This document shows, in pieces, positions 8,222 through 17,101 of a stretch of 64,000 bases of DNA. This stretch comes from Mesorhizobium prunaredense (lineage in GTDB: Bacteria > Pseudomonadota > Alphaproteobacteria > Rhizobiales > Rhizobiaceae). Location of the stretch: positions 101,235-165,234 of the forward strand of contig NZ_FTPD01000067.1 of assembly GCF_900156895.1 (NCBI RefSeq). Reading direction: 5' to 3'. The position numbers and the translations under genes were made by a program. Every line of letters begins with the position of its first letter. The first letter of the stretch is position 1. The notes under the pieces are model-generated. The model was given only the letters and a program-made list of their open reading frames with translations, ran no database searches and had not been told where the DNA came from.

Positions 8222-8983
8222 ATGGCCACCACAAGCGGCGGCGAGGTCACGATACGTGACCTCTCCAAATCCTTCACCCTTGGCGGGCGCCCGCTTGCCG
8301 TGCTGAGGGCGCTCAACCTCGACATCCGCTCCGGCGAATGTCTCGTCATCGTCGGCGCCAGCGGATCGGGCAAGACCACGCTGCTGCGCATTCTTGCCGG
8401 GCTAGAGGCTGCCGACAGTGGCGGTGTCGCGATCGACGGCAGGCCGGTCCATGGCGTCGGCGCCGAGCGCGCGGTCATCTTCCAGGAACCGCGCCTGCTG
8501 CCCTGGCTGACGGTACTCGGCAACGTCGCCTTTGGCCTCGAAGTGCGGGGCGTGCCCAAGGCGGAGGCAGAGGACAAGGCCCGCTTCTACATCGCGCTCG
8601 TCGGTCTGGCCGAATTCAGCGATGCCTATCCCCGGCAGCTTTCGGGCGGCATGGCGCAGCGCGTCGGCATCGCCCGGGCCTTGACCGTGCAGCCTGAAAT
8701 CCTGCTGCTCGACGAGCCGCTAGGCGCGCTCGACGCCATGACCAAGATCGGCATGCAAGAGGAACTGGCGCGCATCTGGCGCGAGGAGAACGTCACCATG
8801 GTCATGGTCACCCATGATCTGGAGGAAGCGATCTATCTTGCCGACAGGGTGCTGATCCTGCCCAGGGAGAAAGGCGGCGCAGCACGGCTGGTCGAGGTTG
8901 AACTGCCGCGCCCCCGCGATCGCAGCGAAAGCCGGTTCGTGCGCTATCGCGAAGAACTGCTGCGTGAGTTTGGCCTGCACTGA
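8222..8983 (+). CDS. ABC transporter ATP-binding protein, sulfonate/taurine type
   Basis: This is the 253-residue nucleotide-binding subunit. Walker A is GASGSGKTT (about residue 43), the Q-loop lies in FQEPRLLPW, the signature is LSGGMAQRVGIARAL, and Walker B is ILLLDEPLGALDAM (about residue 160). The FQEPRLLPWLTVLGNV segment is typical of SsuB/TauB. It starts 14 nt after the binding protein and ends the operon. The next gene is convergent, only 31 bp away, with no clear terminator hairpin between. Confidence 0.9.
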   Translation: MATTSGGEVTIRDLSKSFTLGGRPLAVLRALNLDIRSGECLVIVGASGSGKTTLLRILAGLEAADSGGVAIDGRPVHGVGAERAVIFQEPRLLPWLTVLGNVAFGLEVRGVPKAEAEDKARFYIALVGLAEFSDAYPRQLSGGMAQRVGIARALTVQPEILLLDEPLGALDAMTKIGMQEELARIWREENVTMVMVTHDLEEAIYLADRVLILPREKGGAARLVEVELPRPRDRSESRFVRYREELLREFGLH

Positions 8984-9014
8984 GTCGGGTGAAAAAGCGC
9001 GTCTTGCGCCGCCC

Positions 9015-10994
9015 TTACTTCTCCGCCGCCACCTTCGAGAACAGCGCGCGCTCGATCGGCGGCTCCAGCGTTGCCGCAAAGGGCGTTGCAAGGTGGTGGC
9101 GGTCGCGGAAGGCCAGCATGCCGTCGATGAACACATGGCAGGTGGTCTGATCGCAAAAGCGGTTCGTCATGTCGAGATAGGTGGCGTTCGGAATGCCGCG
9201 CACGATGTCGCGCTCTTCCTTGGCGATGTCGTCATTGGCGGCCATCACCCTCTGCGTGTCGCATGCGGCCGGCGTCTGGCCGCGCCACAGGGCGCGTGCC
9301 ACGCATTTGTCGGCATAGCTGCTATTGAAGGGCACGTCTCTGATGACCGCGACCCTGATCCCGGCCTGACTGAACGCCCCCAGGGTCCAGCGCAGGCCGC
9401 TCCGCCACTCCTCGTTCCAATTGGCGTGCTTCAATTCATCGGGCGATTCCCGCATCATATTACCCATCGAGAATTCCGAGATCACCACCAGGCTCGGATG
9501 CAAGGCAATGATGTCCCTGATCGACTGCTCGCGCCATTGGTCGCATTCGGTGTAGTCGCGCTTCAGCCGCGAGTTCCAGGTCGTCACCCGCGAGGCGCGG
9601 CAGGAGGATTTCAGATAGGTGACAACCCGGTAGTTGTTCTTGCTGGCCGCCTCGATCAGCGGCGTCGACCAGTGGTCGGCATGCGAATCGCCGAATAGCA
9701 CCACCGAGTGCTCGGCATCCTTCGCGCCAAACACGCAAGGGTTCGGCTTGATGGTTTCCAGATCGAGCACGCAGCCGGCGTTGGTCGCGCGCGCCGTGGA
9801 ACTCTGCGCCGCGCTGCTTGCGATGACGCGCTGTTCGGGGCTGAGATTGTGCTCGGCAAAGCGCGCATTGCCATAGGCCACGACCACGCCCGCACCGGTC
9901 AGCATGACAGCGGGAACGAGCGCCCGCGCCGCTCCCGCCATCAGCCAGCTGTTGCGGCGAATTGGGTTTTCGATCCAGTGGTAGGTGAAGATCGACAGCG
10001 CCAGCGTCAATGCCGCGCAGGCAAGCCGCCCGGGCCAGGAGAGGTCGGGCACCATCATCGTCGCATAGACGATGACCGGCCAGTGCCAGAGATAGAGCGA
10101 GTAGGAAAGCTTGCCAAGCCATTGCAAAGGCGGCAGCGCCAGCACGCTGATCGGTAGGTTCTGCGCCGCGCTCCGGCTTGCACCGCTGCCGCTGAGCAAC
10201 ACCAGCACGGTGCCGGCGACCGGCACCAGCGCAATCACCCCGGGGAAGGGGGAATCCTCGCTCACCATGAGATAGGCGCCGGCGATCAGCGCCAGGCCGA
10301 GACATGACTGCGCTGCGCTGAGCCGCGGCCGGTCCCGCCAGAATCTTGCCGGGCCCATCGTCGCCAGCCCGCCGGCGGCGAATTCCCAGGCCCTGAGCGG
10401 CGAGAAATAGAAGGCCCAGGGCTGCGACACGGTGGTGAGCCAGGCGCAGACGGCGAACGACACCACGCCGGCGAGGCCGATCACCAGGATTACCGTCCGC
10501 CTGCCTGGGCGCAGCCATGCGGCCAGCAGAAGCAGCACCGGCCACACGAGATAGAACTGCTCCTCGACGGAGAGCGACCAGAAATGGATGAAGGGGTTGT
10601 TCGCCGCATCGGGGGCGAAATAGTCGAACGACCAGCGGATCAGCCAGAAATTGATCGCATAGGCCGAGGCGTACATGGCGCCTTTCGAATAGAGCGCCTG
10701 TTCGTCTGGCGACAGGATGAAGTAGCCGGCGACAAGCGTGGCGAAGATGACGAACAGCGAGGCCGGCAACAGGCGCCGGGCGCGCCTTGCGTAGAACCGC
10801 CACAGGTCCAGCCTGCCATCCTCGGCGATCTCCCGCAGCAGCTGGCCGGTGATCAGATAGCCGGAGATGACGAAGAAGATGTCGACGCCGGTGAAGCCGC
10901 CCGGCAGGTCCGACAGACCGAAATGGAACGCGACGACGCCTGACACCGCCAGCGCGCGTAAGCCCTCGATATCCGGCCGGAACGATGGCGACAC
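9015..10994 (-). CDS. OafA/YrhL-type acyltransferase with SGNH domain (copy 1)
   Basis: This 659-residue membrane enzyme has an acyltransferase-3 domain (about residues 1-370, around ten membrane segments) followed by a periplasmic SGNH hydrolase-like domain. FRPDIEGLRALAV, GFTGVDIFFVISGYLI and WSLSVEEQFYLVWP are acyltransferase-3 signatures. In the C-terminal domain VVLFGDSHADHW carries the GDS serine, and DRHHL near the end carries the catalytic D-x-x-H. Such proteins O-acetylate surface polysaccharides or peptidoglycan. GTG at 10994 is preferred because the paralogue has the same GTG with a strong binding site. It is nearly a duplicate of 11615-13585. Confidence 0.88.
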   Translation of the reverse strand: MSPSFRPDIEGLRALAVSGVVAFHFGLSDLPGGFTGVDIFFVISGYLITGQLLREIAEDGRLDLWRFYARRARRLLPASLFVIFATLVAGYFILSPDEQALYSKGAMYASAYAINFWLIRWSFDYFAPDAANNPFIHFWSLSVEEQFYLVWPVLLLLAAWLRPGRRTVILVIGLAGVVSFAVCAWLTTVSQPWAFYFSPLRAWEFAAGGLATMGPARFWRDRPRLSAAQSCLGLALIAGAYLMVSEDSPFPGVIALVPVAGTVLVLLSGSGASRSAAQNLPISVLALPPLQWLGKLSYSLYLWHWPVIVYATMMVPDLSWPGRLACAALTLALSIFTYHWIENPIRRNSWLMAGAARALVPAVMLTGAGVVVAYGNARFAEHNLSPEQRVIASSAAQSSTARATNAGCVLDLETIKPNPCVFGAKDAEHSVVLFGDSHADHWSTPLIEAASKNNYRVVTYLKSSCRASRVTTWNSRLKRDYTECDQWREQSIRDIIALHPSLVVISEFSMGNMMRESPDELKHANWNEEWRSGLRWTLGAFSQAGIRVAVIRDVPFNSSYADKCVARALWRGQTPAACDTQRVMAANDDIAKEERDIVRGIPNATYLDMTNRFCDQTTCHVFIDGMLAFRDRHHLATPFAATLEPPIERALFSKVAAEK

Positions 10995-11069
10995 GGCGAT
11001 ACCTCGCGTAGAGTCGTTGAAAAAAGCTACCCGTTTCGAAGACTCAACGCGATGCGCCGATATGCACTG

Positions 11070-11153
11070 CAAAAAATCTAAGGCAGCGCAACATAAGCAA
11101 AAAATCTAACGCGGTGCAACATAATCAAAAAATCTAACGCAGTGCAATATAAG
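11070..11153. repeat. 28-bp tandem repeat, three units
   Basis: Three consecutive 28-bp units begin at 11070, 11098 and 11126 (core AAAAAATCTAACGCAGTGCAA then ATAAG). They lie 76-160 bp upstream of acyltransferase copy 1. Copy 2 has a single, similar unit at about 13659-13685 in the same position. They could be regulator sites or promoter duplicates. Confidence 0.8.
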
Positions 11154-11351
11154 CGGAAGTTCGCGGACTGCAGCCGCGATGTGCACGTCGGCGTGCACGT
11201 CAGGAAGCGCAGCGCCAGCGCCAGCCTGAACCCACGCGACGGCCGATTTTTGACACAGGAGGTGACTGGCCCGGCGAGCAGGCCTGCGCACCGATCTCAG
11301 GCTTTAGAGGAACCTGCCGCTCGCGCGCCGGGCTCCCCTAAGTCGTCACCA

Positions 11352-11568
11352 TCACGCATGCGCTGGCGGATGACGACGGTGGTCCCAGACTGCCCAGACC
11401 GACGCCGCGACCACCAGCACGCCGAGAACCGCATGGGTTCCCATCGCGTTGACGTTCGCCGCGAAGCCAAGCAGCCAGGGCGAAACGATCAGCCATAGCC
11501 CGACAACAAGGTTCGCCCACTCTTCCCATTCGGCGAATGCCGAAAGCGTGGCGACAGCCAGAGGCGCC
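11352..11568 (-). pseudogene. 5'-truncated SPW-repeat gene remnant
   Basis: About 70 codons in one open frame match the C-terminal half of the intact SPW gene at 13930-14292: ATLSAFAEWEEWANLVVGLW, IVSPWLLGF and a PPAHA end. The match stops abruptly near 11568 inside a GCGCCGG sequence, before any start codon. The downstream flank (11150-11350) also resembles 13680-13925. This is the left edge of a tandem duplication that includes the acyltransferase. Only this remnant and the repeats occupy 10995-11614. Confidence 0.8.
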
Positions 11569-11614
11569 GGACGAGGAAGACCTGCCTGAGCGGGCAGTCG
11601 CCTCCCGCCTTACT

Positions 11615-13585
11615 TTACGGCTGTGTGGTCACAGTGTTGGAGAACAGCGCGCGCTCGACCGGCGGCTCCAGGGTTTTCGCAAAGGGCGTCGCCATGTGGT
11701 GGCGATCACGGTAGGCCAGCTTGCCGTCGATGAAGACATGGCAGGTCTTGGCGTCGCAGAACCGGTCGGTCATGTCGATATAGGTCGCGTTGGGTACGGC
11801 GCGCACGATGTCGCGCTCCAGCGCGGCCATGGTGTCGTTGGCGGCGTCGGTTCGCGGCGCGTCGCATATCGATGGCGTCTGTCCGCGCCACAGCGCGCGG
11901 GCCACGCAGGTGTCGACAAACATGCTGTTGAACGGCACATCGCGGATGAAGGCGACTTTCAGCCCGGCCTGGCTGAACGCCTCCAGCGTTGCGCGAAGGC
12001 CGGCCTGCCAGTCCTGATCCAGGCTGTCGGATTGCTGCGCGTCGGGCGACAGTTTGCGCGAGCTGGTCAGCGAGATCTCCGAGATCACCACCAGGCTCGG
12101 GCGCAGGGCGATGATCTCCTTGATCGATTGCTCGCGCCATTGATCGCACTCGGTGTAGTCGCGCTTCAGCTTCGAGCTCCAGACCGTCAGCCGCGACGCC
12201 CGGCAGGCGGCTTTCAGCCAGGTGACGACCTTGTAGTCGTTCTTCTTCGCCGCCTCGATCAGCGGCGTCGACCAGTGGTCGGCATGCGAATCGCCGAACA
12301 GCGCAATCGAGCGCTCGGCATTCTTGGCGCCGAACACGCAGGGCTTCGGCGTCACGGTCTCGTAGTCGAGAACGCAGCCCACCTTGGCGCGCGCGGTGGA
12401 GGGCTTCGCGGCAGTTTCGGCAATGATGCGTTGTGAGGGATCGAGGCCGTCCACGGCAAGCCGCGCATTGGCGTAAGTCGCCATGACGCCAGCGCCGGTC
12501 AGCATTGCGGCGGGGATTAGCGCGCGCGCCGCGTTCGCCATCAGCCAGCCATTGCGACGGATCGGGTTTTCGATGAAATTATAGGTGAAGATCGACAGCG
12601 CCAGCGTCAATGCCGCGCAGGCAAGCCGCCCGGGCCAGGACAGGTCAGGCACCATCATCGTCGCATAGACGATGACCGGCCAGTGCCAGAGATAGAGCGA
12701 GTAGGAAAGTTTCCCCACCCATTGCAAAGGCGGCAGCGCCAGCATGGCGCTCGGCCCTCTTTGGACATTGCCGGAGCCGCTGAGCAGCAGGAGCACGGTG
12801 CCGGCCACCGGCACCACCGCCGCGAAGCCAGGGAAGGGGGTGTCCCGCTCGCTGAAGGTCAGATAGGCGCCGGCGATCAGCACCAGGCCAAGCCATGCCA
12901 GTGCTGCGCCCAGTTGCGGGCGCTCGCGCCAGAATTTTGCCGGCGCCATCGTCGCCAGGCCGCCGGCGGCGAATTCCCAGGCCCTGAGCGGCGAGAAATA
13001 GAAGGCCCAGGGCTGCGCCACGGTGGTGAGCCAGGCGCAGACGGCGAACGACACCGCGCCGGTGAGGCCGATCACCAGGATCGCCGTGCGTTTGCCCGGA
13101 CGCAGCCATGCGGCCAGCAGAAGCAGCCCCGGCCATACGAAATAGAACTGCTCCTCGACCGAGAGCGACCAGAAGTGGATGAAGGGGTTGTTTGCCGCGT
13201 CGGGGGCGAAATAGTCGAACGACCAGCGGATCAGCCAGAAATTTATCGCATAGGCCGAGGCGAACATTGCGCCTTTCGAATAGAGCGACTGTTCGTCCGG
13301 CGACAGGATGAAGTAGCCGGCGACCAGCGTGGCGAAGATGACGAACAGCGAGGCCGGCAGCAGGCGCCGGGCGCGCCTTGCATAGAACCGCCACAAGTCC
13401 AGCCTGCCATCCTCGGCGATTTCCCGCAGCAGCTGGCCGGTGATCAGATAGCCGGAGATGACGAAGAAGATGTCGACGCCAGTGAAGCCGCCCGGCAGGT
13501 CCGACAGACCAAAATGGAACGCGACGACGCCGGACACCGCCAACGCACGCAGCCCTTCGATATCAGGCCGAAACGATGCTGACAC
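11615..13585 (-). CDS. OafA/YrhL-type acyltransferase with SGNH domain (copy 2)
   Basis: This 656-residue paralogue of the gene at 9015-10994 has the same layout: N-terminal acyltransferase-3 membrane domain, then an SGNH domain with ALFGDSHADHW and a DRHHM motif near the end. By eye the membrane domains are almost identical and the SGNH domain is clearly more divergent, so acceptor specificity may differ. The GTG start has GAGGATTCGCC just upstream. The remaining part of 13586-13929 holds no gene; it contains one 28-bp-type repeat unit and the region homologous to 11150-11350. Confidence 0.88.
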   Translation of the reverse strand: MSASFRPDIEGLRALAVSGVVAFHFGLSDLPGGFTGVDIFFVISGYLITGQLLREIAEDGRLDLWRFYARRARRLLPASLFVIFATLVAGYFILSPDEQSLYSKGAMFASAYAINFWLIRWSFDYFAPDAANNPFIHFWSLSVEEQFYFVWPGLLLLAAWLRPGKRTAILVIGLTGAVSFAVCAWLTTVAQPWAFYFSPLRAWEFAAGGLATMAPAKFWRERPQLGAALAWLGLVLIAGAYLTFSERDTPFPGFAAVVPVAGTVLLLLSGSGNVQRGPSAMLALPPLQWVGKLSYSLYLWHWPVIVYATMMVPDLSWPGRLACAALTLALSIFTYNFIENPIRRNGWLMANAARALIPAAMLTGAGVMATYANARLAVDGLDPSQRIIAETAAKPSTARAKVGCVLDYETVTPKPCVFGAKNAERSIALFGDSHADHWSTPLIEAAKKNDYKVVTWLKAACRASRLTVWSSKLKRDYTECDQWREQSIKEIIALRPSLVVISEISLTSSRKLSPDAQQSDSLDQDWQAGLRATLEAFSQAGLKVAFIRDVPFNSMFVDTCVARALWRGQTPSICDAPRTDAANDTMAALERDIVRAVPNATYIDMTDRFCDAKTCHVFIDGKLAYRDRHHMATPFAKTLEPPVERALFSNTVTTQP

Positions 13586-13929
13586 GGCGAATCCTCGTAT
13601 AGGTCGTTGAAAAAGCCCCGTTGCGAAGACTCGACGCAATGCATTGATATTGCAATGCAACAAATCTAACGCAATGCAACATAAGCGGAAGTTCGCCAGG
13701 CCGGCATGTCGGCGAAAGGCAGCTCAGCACCGCCATCCAGGTTCTGCTGCACTGCAGACCCTGGATGACAGGGCTCTGGTTCGGAAGACGCCACACCGGC
13801 ACACACCGGACAGCGGCGGCCGATTTTTGCGCACAAAGGAGTAGCCCGGCTCGCGGGCCTGCGTCCCGATCTCAGGCTCTAGAAGAGCCCGTCGCTCGCG
13901 CGCTGGGCTCCTCCCTTGGTCGTCACCGA

Positions 13930-14292
13930 TCACGCATGCGCTGGCGGATGATGACGGTAGTCCCAGACTGCCCAGGCCGATGCCGCGACCACCAGCACGC
14001 CGAGGACCACATGGGTCCCCATCGCGTTGAAGTTCGCCACAAAGCCGAGCAACCAGGGCGAAACGATCAGCCAGAGCCCGACAACAAGGTTCACCCACTC
14101 TTCCCATTCGGCGAATGCCGAAAGCGTGGCGAGAGCCAGGGCGCCGAGCACGATGCCGGCAATCCAGGCGTTCCACGCAGGATTGGCTTCAGCAGCGAAG
14201 CCGATGATCCAGGGTGAGATGAACAGGCAGATCGCAAGGACCAGATTGATCCAATCCTGGCCCTTCTTTCCTTCCATCATTTTAATTGCCAT
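13930..14292 (-). CDS. SPW-repeat membrane protein
   Basis: This 120-residue protein has four hydrophobic segments in two similar halves, each with an SPW motif: LFISPWIIGF (about residue 28) and LIVSPWLLGF (about residue 84). The SPW family has no known function and is a predicted inner-membrane protein. GGAGG lies 6 nt before the ATG at 14292, preferred over an in-frame codon at 14304. A C-terminal half copy lies at 11352-11568. Confidence 0.85.
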   Translation of the reverse strand: MAIKMMEGKKGQDWINLVLAICLFISPWIIGFAAEANPAWNAWIAGIVLGALALATLSAFAEWEEWVNLVVGLWLIVSPWLLGFVANFNAMGTHVVLGVLVVAASAWAVWDYRHHPPAHA

Positions 14293-14472
14293 GACAACCT
14301 CCACAGATGAAGCTTGACCAAAGCACTACGTTTCGCGTGCACCGCACGCTTAGTTATTGATATAGTTGCGTTTCAATGGCCTTCAAGGGACCTGCCCCGG
14401 CGCTGGGGCGCGGCGTCGGTTCTGCGCAGAGCATAATGGCGGCGCTGGGCTGGCATCCGGGCCATCAGGCGA

Positions 14473-14694
14473 TCACGCCTTTTTCAGGAACTCGGTCTTC
14501 AGCACCAGGCCCTTCACCTGCTTGGTGCTGCACTCGATCTCGCCGGGATTGCCGGTAAGGCGGATGTTCTTCACCAGCGTGCCGCGCTTGATCGTCTCCG
14601 ACGTGCCCTTGACCTTCAAATCCTTGATCAGGGTGACGGAATCGCCGTCGTTCAACTGGGCGCCGTTGCTGTCTCTTACGATCGCGTCTGCCAT
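14473..14694 (-). CDS. PhnA-like (YjdM C-terminal domain) protein
   Basis: This 73-residue product matches the PhnA/YjdM C-terminal domain: VRDSNGAQLNDGDSVTLIKD, KVKGTSETIKRGTLVKNIRL and GLVLKTEFLKK. The N-terminal zinc-ribbon of longer family members is missing, as in many rhizobial versions. The name 'alkylphosphonate utilisation' is historical; the role is unknown. The ATG at 14694 is the likeliest start; in-frame ATGs at 14709 and 14775 have no better binding site. Confidence 0.8.
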   Translation of the reverse strand: MADAIVRDSNGAQLNDGDSVTLIKDLKVKGTSETIKRGTLVKNIRLTGNPGEIECSTKQVKGLVLKTEFLKKA

Positions 14695-14913
14695 ATCGGG
14701 GTCTTTCATCGGAGCCGGACAACCGACTATCCGGCGGACGGCGGCAAGGTCAAGCGTGGTGGCAAACTGTGCCATCTCCGGCGCGTGATGCGGGCAGGCC
14801 CGCGTTGCACATCTCAGGTGGGCAGCATCGCCCGTCGAAGTCGGTCCCGGCGATGCCGCGTGGTTGAGCCGATTTCAAGCGTGGAGGATCATGGCCTGGC
14901 GCCGCCGACTAAG

Positions 14914-14961
14914 CCTGTCGATCAGGTGGCCTGTCAATCAAGTGACCTGTCGATCAGGTGC
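14914..14961. repeat. 16-bp tandem repeat, three units
   Basis: Three units of CCTGTCGATCAGGTGG (second unit CCTGTCAATCAAGTGA) lie head to tail. Each contains a partial palindrome (CCTG-N-CAGG), so each could form a small hairpin. They sit in a 340-bp stretch (14695-15038) with no credible gene. Confidence 0.75.
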
Positions 14962-15038
14962 CGCCGATCCCGGGCACCGCAAGCGCGGTGCGGTCGAAAT
15001 GAAGAGATAGAGCCCCTCCATCAGGGATGGATGAAACT

Positions 15039-15260
15039 CTAGAAATCGAAATAGATCGCCGGCGGATACGGACTGGACACATTCTTGTCGACCGGCGCCG
15101 CCATTGCACCGGACGAAGCGGTGATCCCGCCTGTGGACTTATTGTCGAGCGGCGGCCGGCTTTTCTCGGCTGTGGCCGCGTTGGCAACGACTTTCGTTTT
15201 GGCCTCCACGGTTTGCGACAGTGCGAGCACGGCGAGAAGTGCAGACAGGGCAAGTTTCAT
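15039..15260 (-). CDS. small secreted hypothetical protein
   Basis: This is a 73-residue protein with a signal peptide, LALSALLAVLALSQTVEA (residues 3-20), then a low-complexity Ala/Ser/Pro-rich tail ending in PPAIYFDF. GGAGGG lies 8 nt before the ATG. No family recognised. It is probably periplasmic; the tail is too short for an enzyme. Confidence 0.6.
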   Translation of the reverse strand: MKLALSALLAVLALSQTVEAKTKVVANAATAEKSRPPLDNKSTGGITASSGAMAAPVDKNVSSPYPPAIYFDF

Positions 15261-15423
15261 GACGGCGTCCCTCCATGGTCAACGTAAGGTTAACCACAGC
15301 CGTCGGCTCGAACACGACCCGTGTATGGTGGAATTCTCCGGAATTCCAGGAATATCGCTTGTGGAAAAGTGCGGCGGCGAGGAACCGCCGCGCGTCAGGC
15401 TTACGCGGCCGCCGGCCGTGAGT

Positions 15424-15681
15424 TCAATCCTTGAAGCCGGTCGAGTCGAGCAGGGCGACCTGCTTGCCGTCGATGTAAAAGCGTATCACGTGCGCGCCGC
15501 CGTCGACTTCGATGCGGGTCGGCTCGATGACCGGAGACGCCGGCTTGCCATATGTCGCTGCCGCACGCGAGCTGGCAGCAGCACGCGACGGTCCGTCCGG
15601 CCCGAAGGTCAGCAGCAGCAGCGCGGCGGATCCAGCCGCAACCGCGGTGAACGGGATTTTGGGAGAAGCAGTCCAGGCCAT
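15424..15681 (-). CDS. small hypothetical protein with one membrane segment
   Basis: This is an 85-residue protein. Residues 9-28 (PFTAVAAGSAALLLLTFGPD) form a membrane anchor or uncleaved signal. The C-terminal part, EPTRIEVDGGAHVIRFYIDG, looks like a short beta-rich periplasmic domain. AAGGAAGGAA before the ATG at 15681 fixes the start. No family recognised. Region 15682-15995 holds no further gene but contains one of two copies of a 27-bp GGAATTC-type motif (15877-15903; the other is at 15329-15356). Confidence 0.6.
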   Translation of the reverse strand: MAWTASPKIPFTAVAAGSAALLLLTFGPDGPSRAAASSRAAATYGKPASPVIEPTRIEVDGGAHVIRFYIDGKQVALLDSTGFKD

Positions 15682-15995
15682 CGAATTGTTCCTTCCTTGT
15701 TGAGGCAGCATCTACGCCGTTTGTGGTGGTTGCGAGAGCTCGGCTCGCCGTCGTTCAAATGACTGAGGAAGGGGGTTGGTATTCAAGCCTAGATAGCGTG
15801 AGTTTCATGTTGCCCTTGCCCTGCGCGACCTTAGCGCTGTCCGGCGGGGCGAAAAGGGCAGGCGCGTGGAGCGGCGTGGAATTCTGCGGATTTCCTGGAA
15901 TATAGACTTTAGGAGAAGTCCGGCCCGCAATGAAGGCGGTGGGAGCAAGTGCTGGCACATGTTATGCCTTGTGGTGGCATAAGGGGCAGGCGGGG

Positions 15996-16934
15996 ATGGC
16001 ACAGCATATCGCGCAGAAGTTACGGCTGACTGCAGCCCTGCTGGGAACCGTCAGCCGCAAGGATCTTGCGGCGGCGTTCCGGGGCGTCAACCCGAAGACG
16101 GCGTTCGATCTCGGCCGCGCCGACAAATGGCTGCAGGGCCGCGCCCAGCCACGCCAGCTCAGCGTCTACGACGATTGGTCAAAGCTTCTTAAGCTGGAGC
16201 AGCCCGGCGCCTGGATCGCCGAGAGCGACCTGCCAGGCTTCACGGCGGCGATCTGTGCCCGCCACGGCATCGAGAGGGCCGAACTGGAACGCCGCGCCGG
16301 TGCGCATTTCGAGACGGCGTCCGGGCATGAGGAGCGAAGCCTTGGATTGGCCCTTGCCGGAACCTACGCGTGTTATTCGCGCGCCTTGTCGCCGTATTAT
16401 CGCGGCCAGTTGATCAGGGGCAGCCTGTCGATAGAGGCCGGGCTGGGGGCGCACGGCCTGACTGCCGCCTATCGCGAGGTGTTGCCGACCGGACAACTGC
16501 TGGTCGGCGGACCGGTGACGCCGGCAAAACGCGGCCTTTATGCGCATCTGAAGGAAACCAACGGCGACGCCGCCCACTTCTTCCTCTGTCTGTTCCCACA
16601 GTCGCGGCCGGGAAGCGTGCTTGGCGGCTATATGTGCGGCACCACCATCATCGGCCCGGAGCCGCAGCCGTCCCTGACCAGGATCCTGATGATCCGCTTG
16701 CGCAATCCGGTGCCCGAGGCATGGGGCGGATATCTGCCGCCCGACGGGTCGATCGCCGCGGATCTGGCATCGCTTGGCCTATCCGTCGAGCAGACGGAAG
16801 CGGTTGACCGGCAGTTGGCGCAATTCCTCGTCGGAGACAGCGACGGCGGGGCCAACCAGATCCCGCCGGCCGAATTCCGGGCCATTCTCGACGTGTTCGA
16901 CCGTCACTGGCTGAGCCATCCCGGCCAGGCCTGA
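15996..16934 (+). CDS. hypothetical protein, regulator-like N-terminus
   Basis: This 312-residue soluble protein was not recognised. The first 80 residues (KLRLTAALLGTVSRKDLAAAFRGVN, TAFDLGRADKWLQGRAQPR) look helical and may include a helix-turn-helix-like unit. The remainder (LSIEAGLGAHGLTAAYREVLP and LGGYMCGTTIIGPEPQPS) looks like an alpha/beta sensory or ligand domain. GGGGCAGGCGGGG precedes ATG 15996, preferred over 15930. A role as a transcriptional regulator is inference only. Confidence 0.6.
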   Translation: MAQHIAQKLRLTAALLGTVSRKDLAAAFRGVNPKTAFDLGRADKWLQGRAQPRQLSVYDDWSKLLKLEQPGAWIAESDLPGFTAAICARHGIERAELERRAGAHFETASGHEERSLGLALAGTYACYSRALSPYYRGQLIRGSLSIEAGLGAHGLTAAYREVLPTGQLLVGGPVTPAKRGLYAHLKETNGDAAHFFLCLFPQSRPGSVLGGYMCGTTIIGPEPQPSLTRILMIRLRNPVPEAWGGYLPPDGSIAADLASLGLSVEQTEAVDRQLAQFLVGDSDGGANQIPPAEFRAILDVFDRHWLSHPGQA

Positions 16935-17101
16935 CACAGCAACAGTGAGCCGCCGTTTGGAAGAGGTTGACCTTGCGGAGCGCGGGCCGGACAAAAAGGG
17001 TATTACCCACCCTGCGGTCGGGCTCGCCGGCGCGAAGAAGCGAAAGTTGCACGCCGGCTCAACATGCCTGATCATGGTGATTGGCAGGGTGGAGGCATCA
17101 A

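Noticed and set aside
11070..11153. Short direct repeats as a CRISPR array
   Set aside because: The units are contiguous with no spacers, and no cas genes are present.
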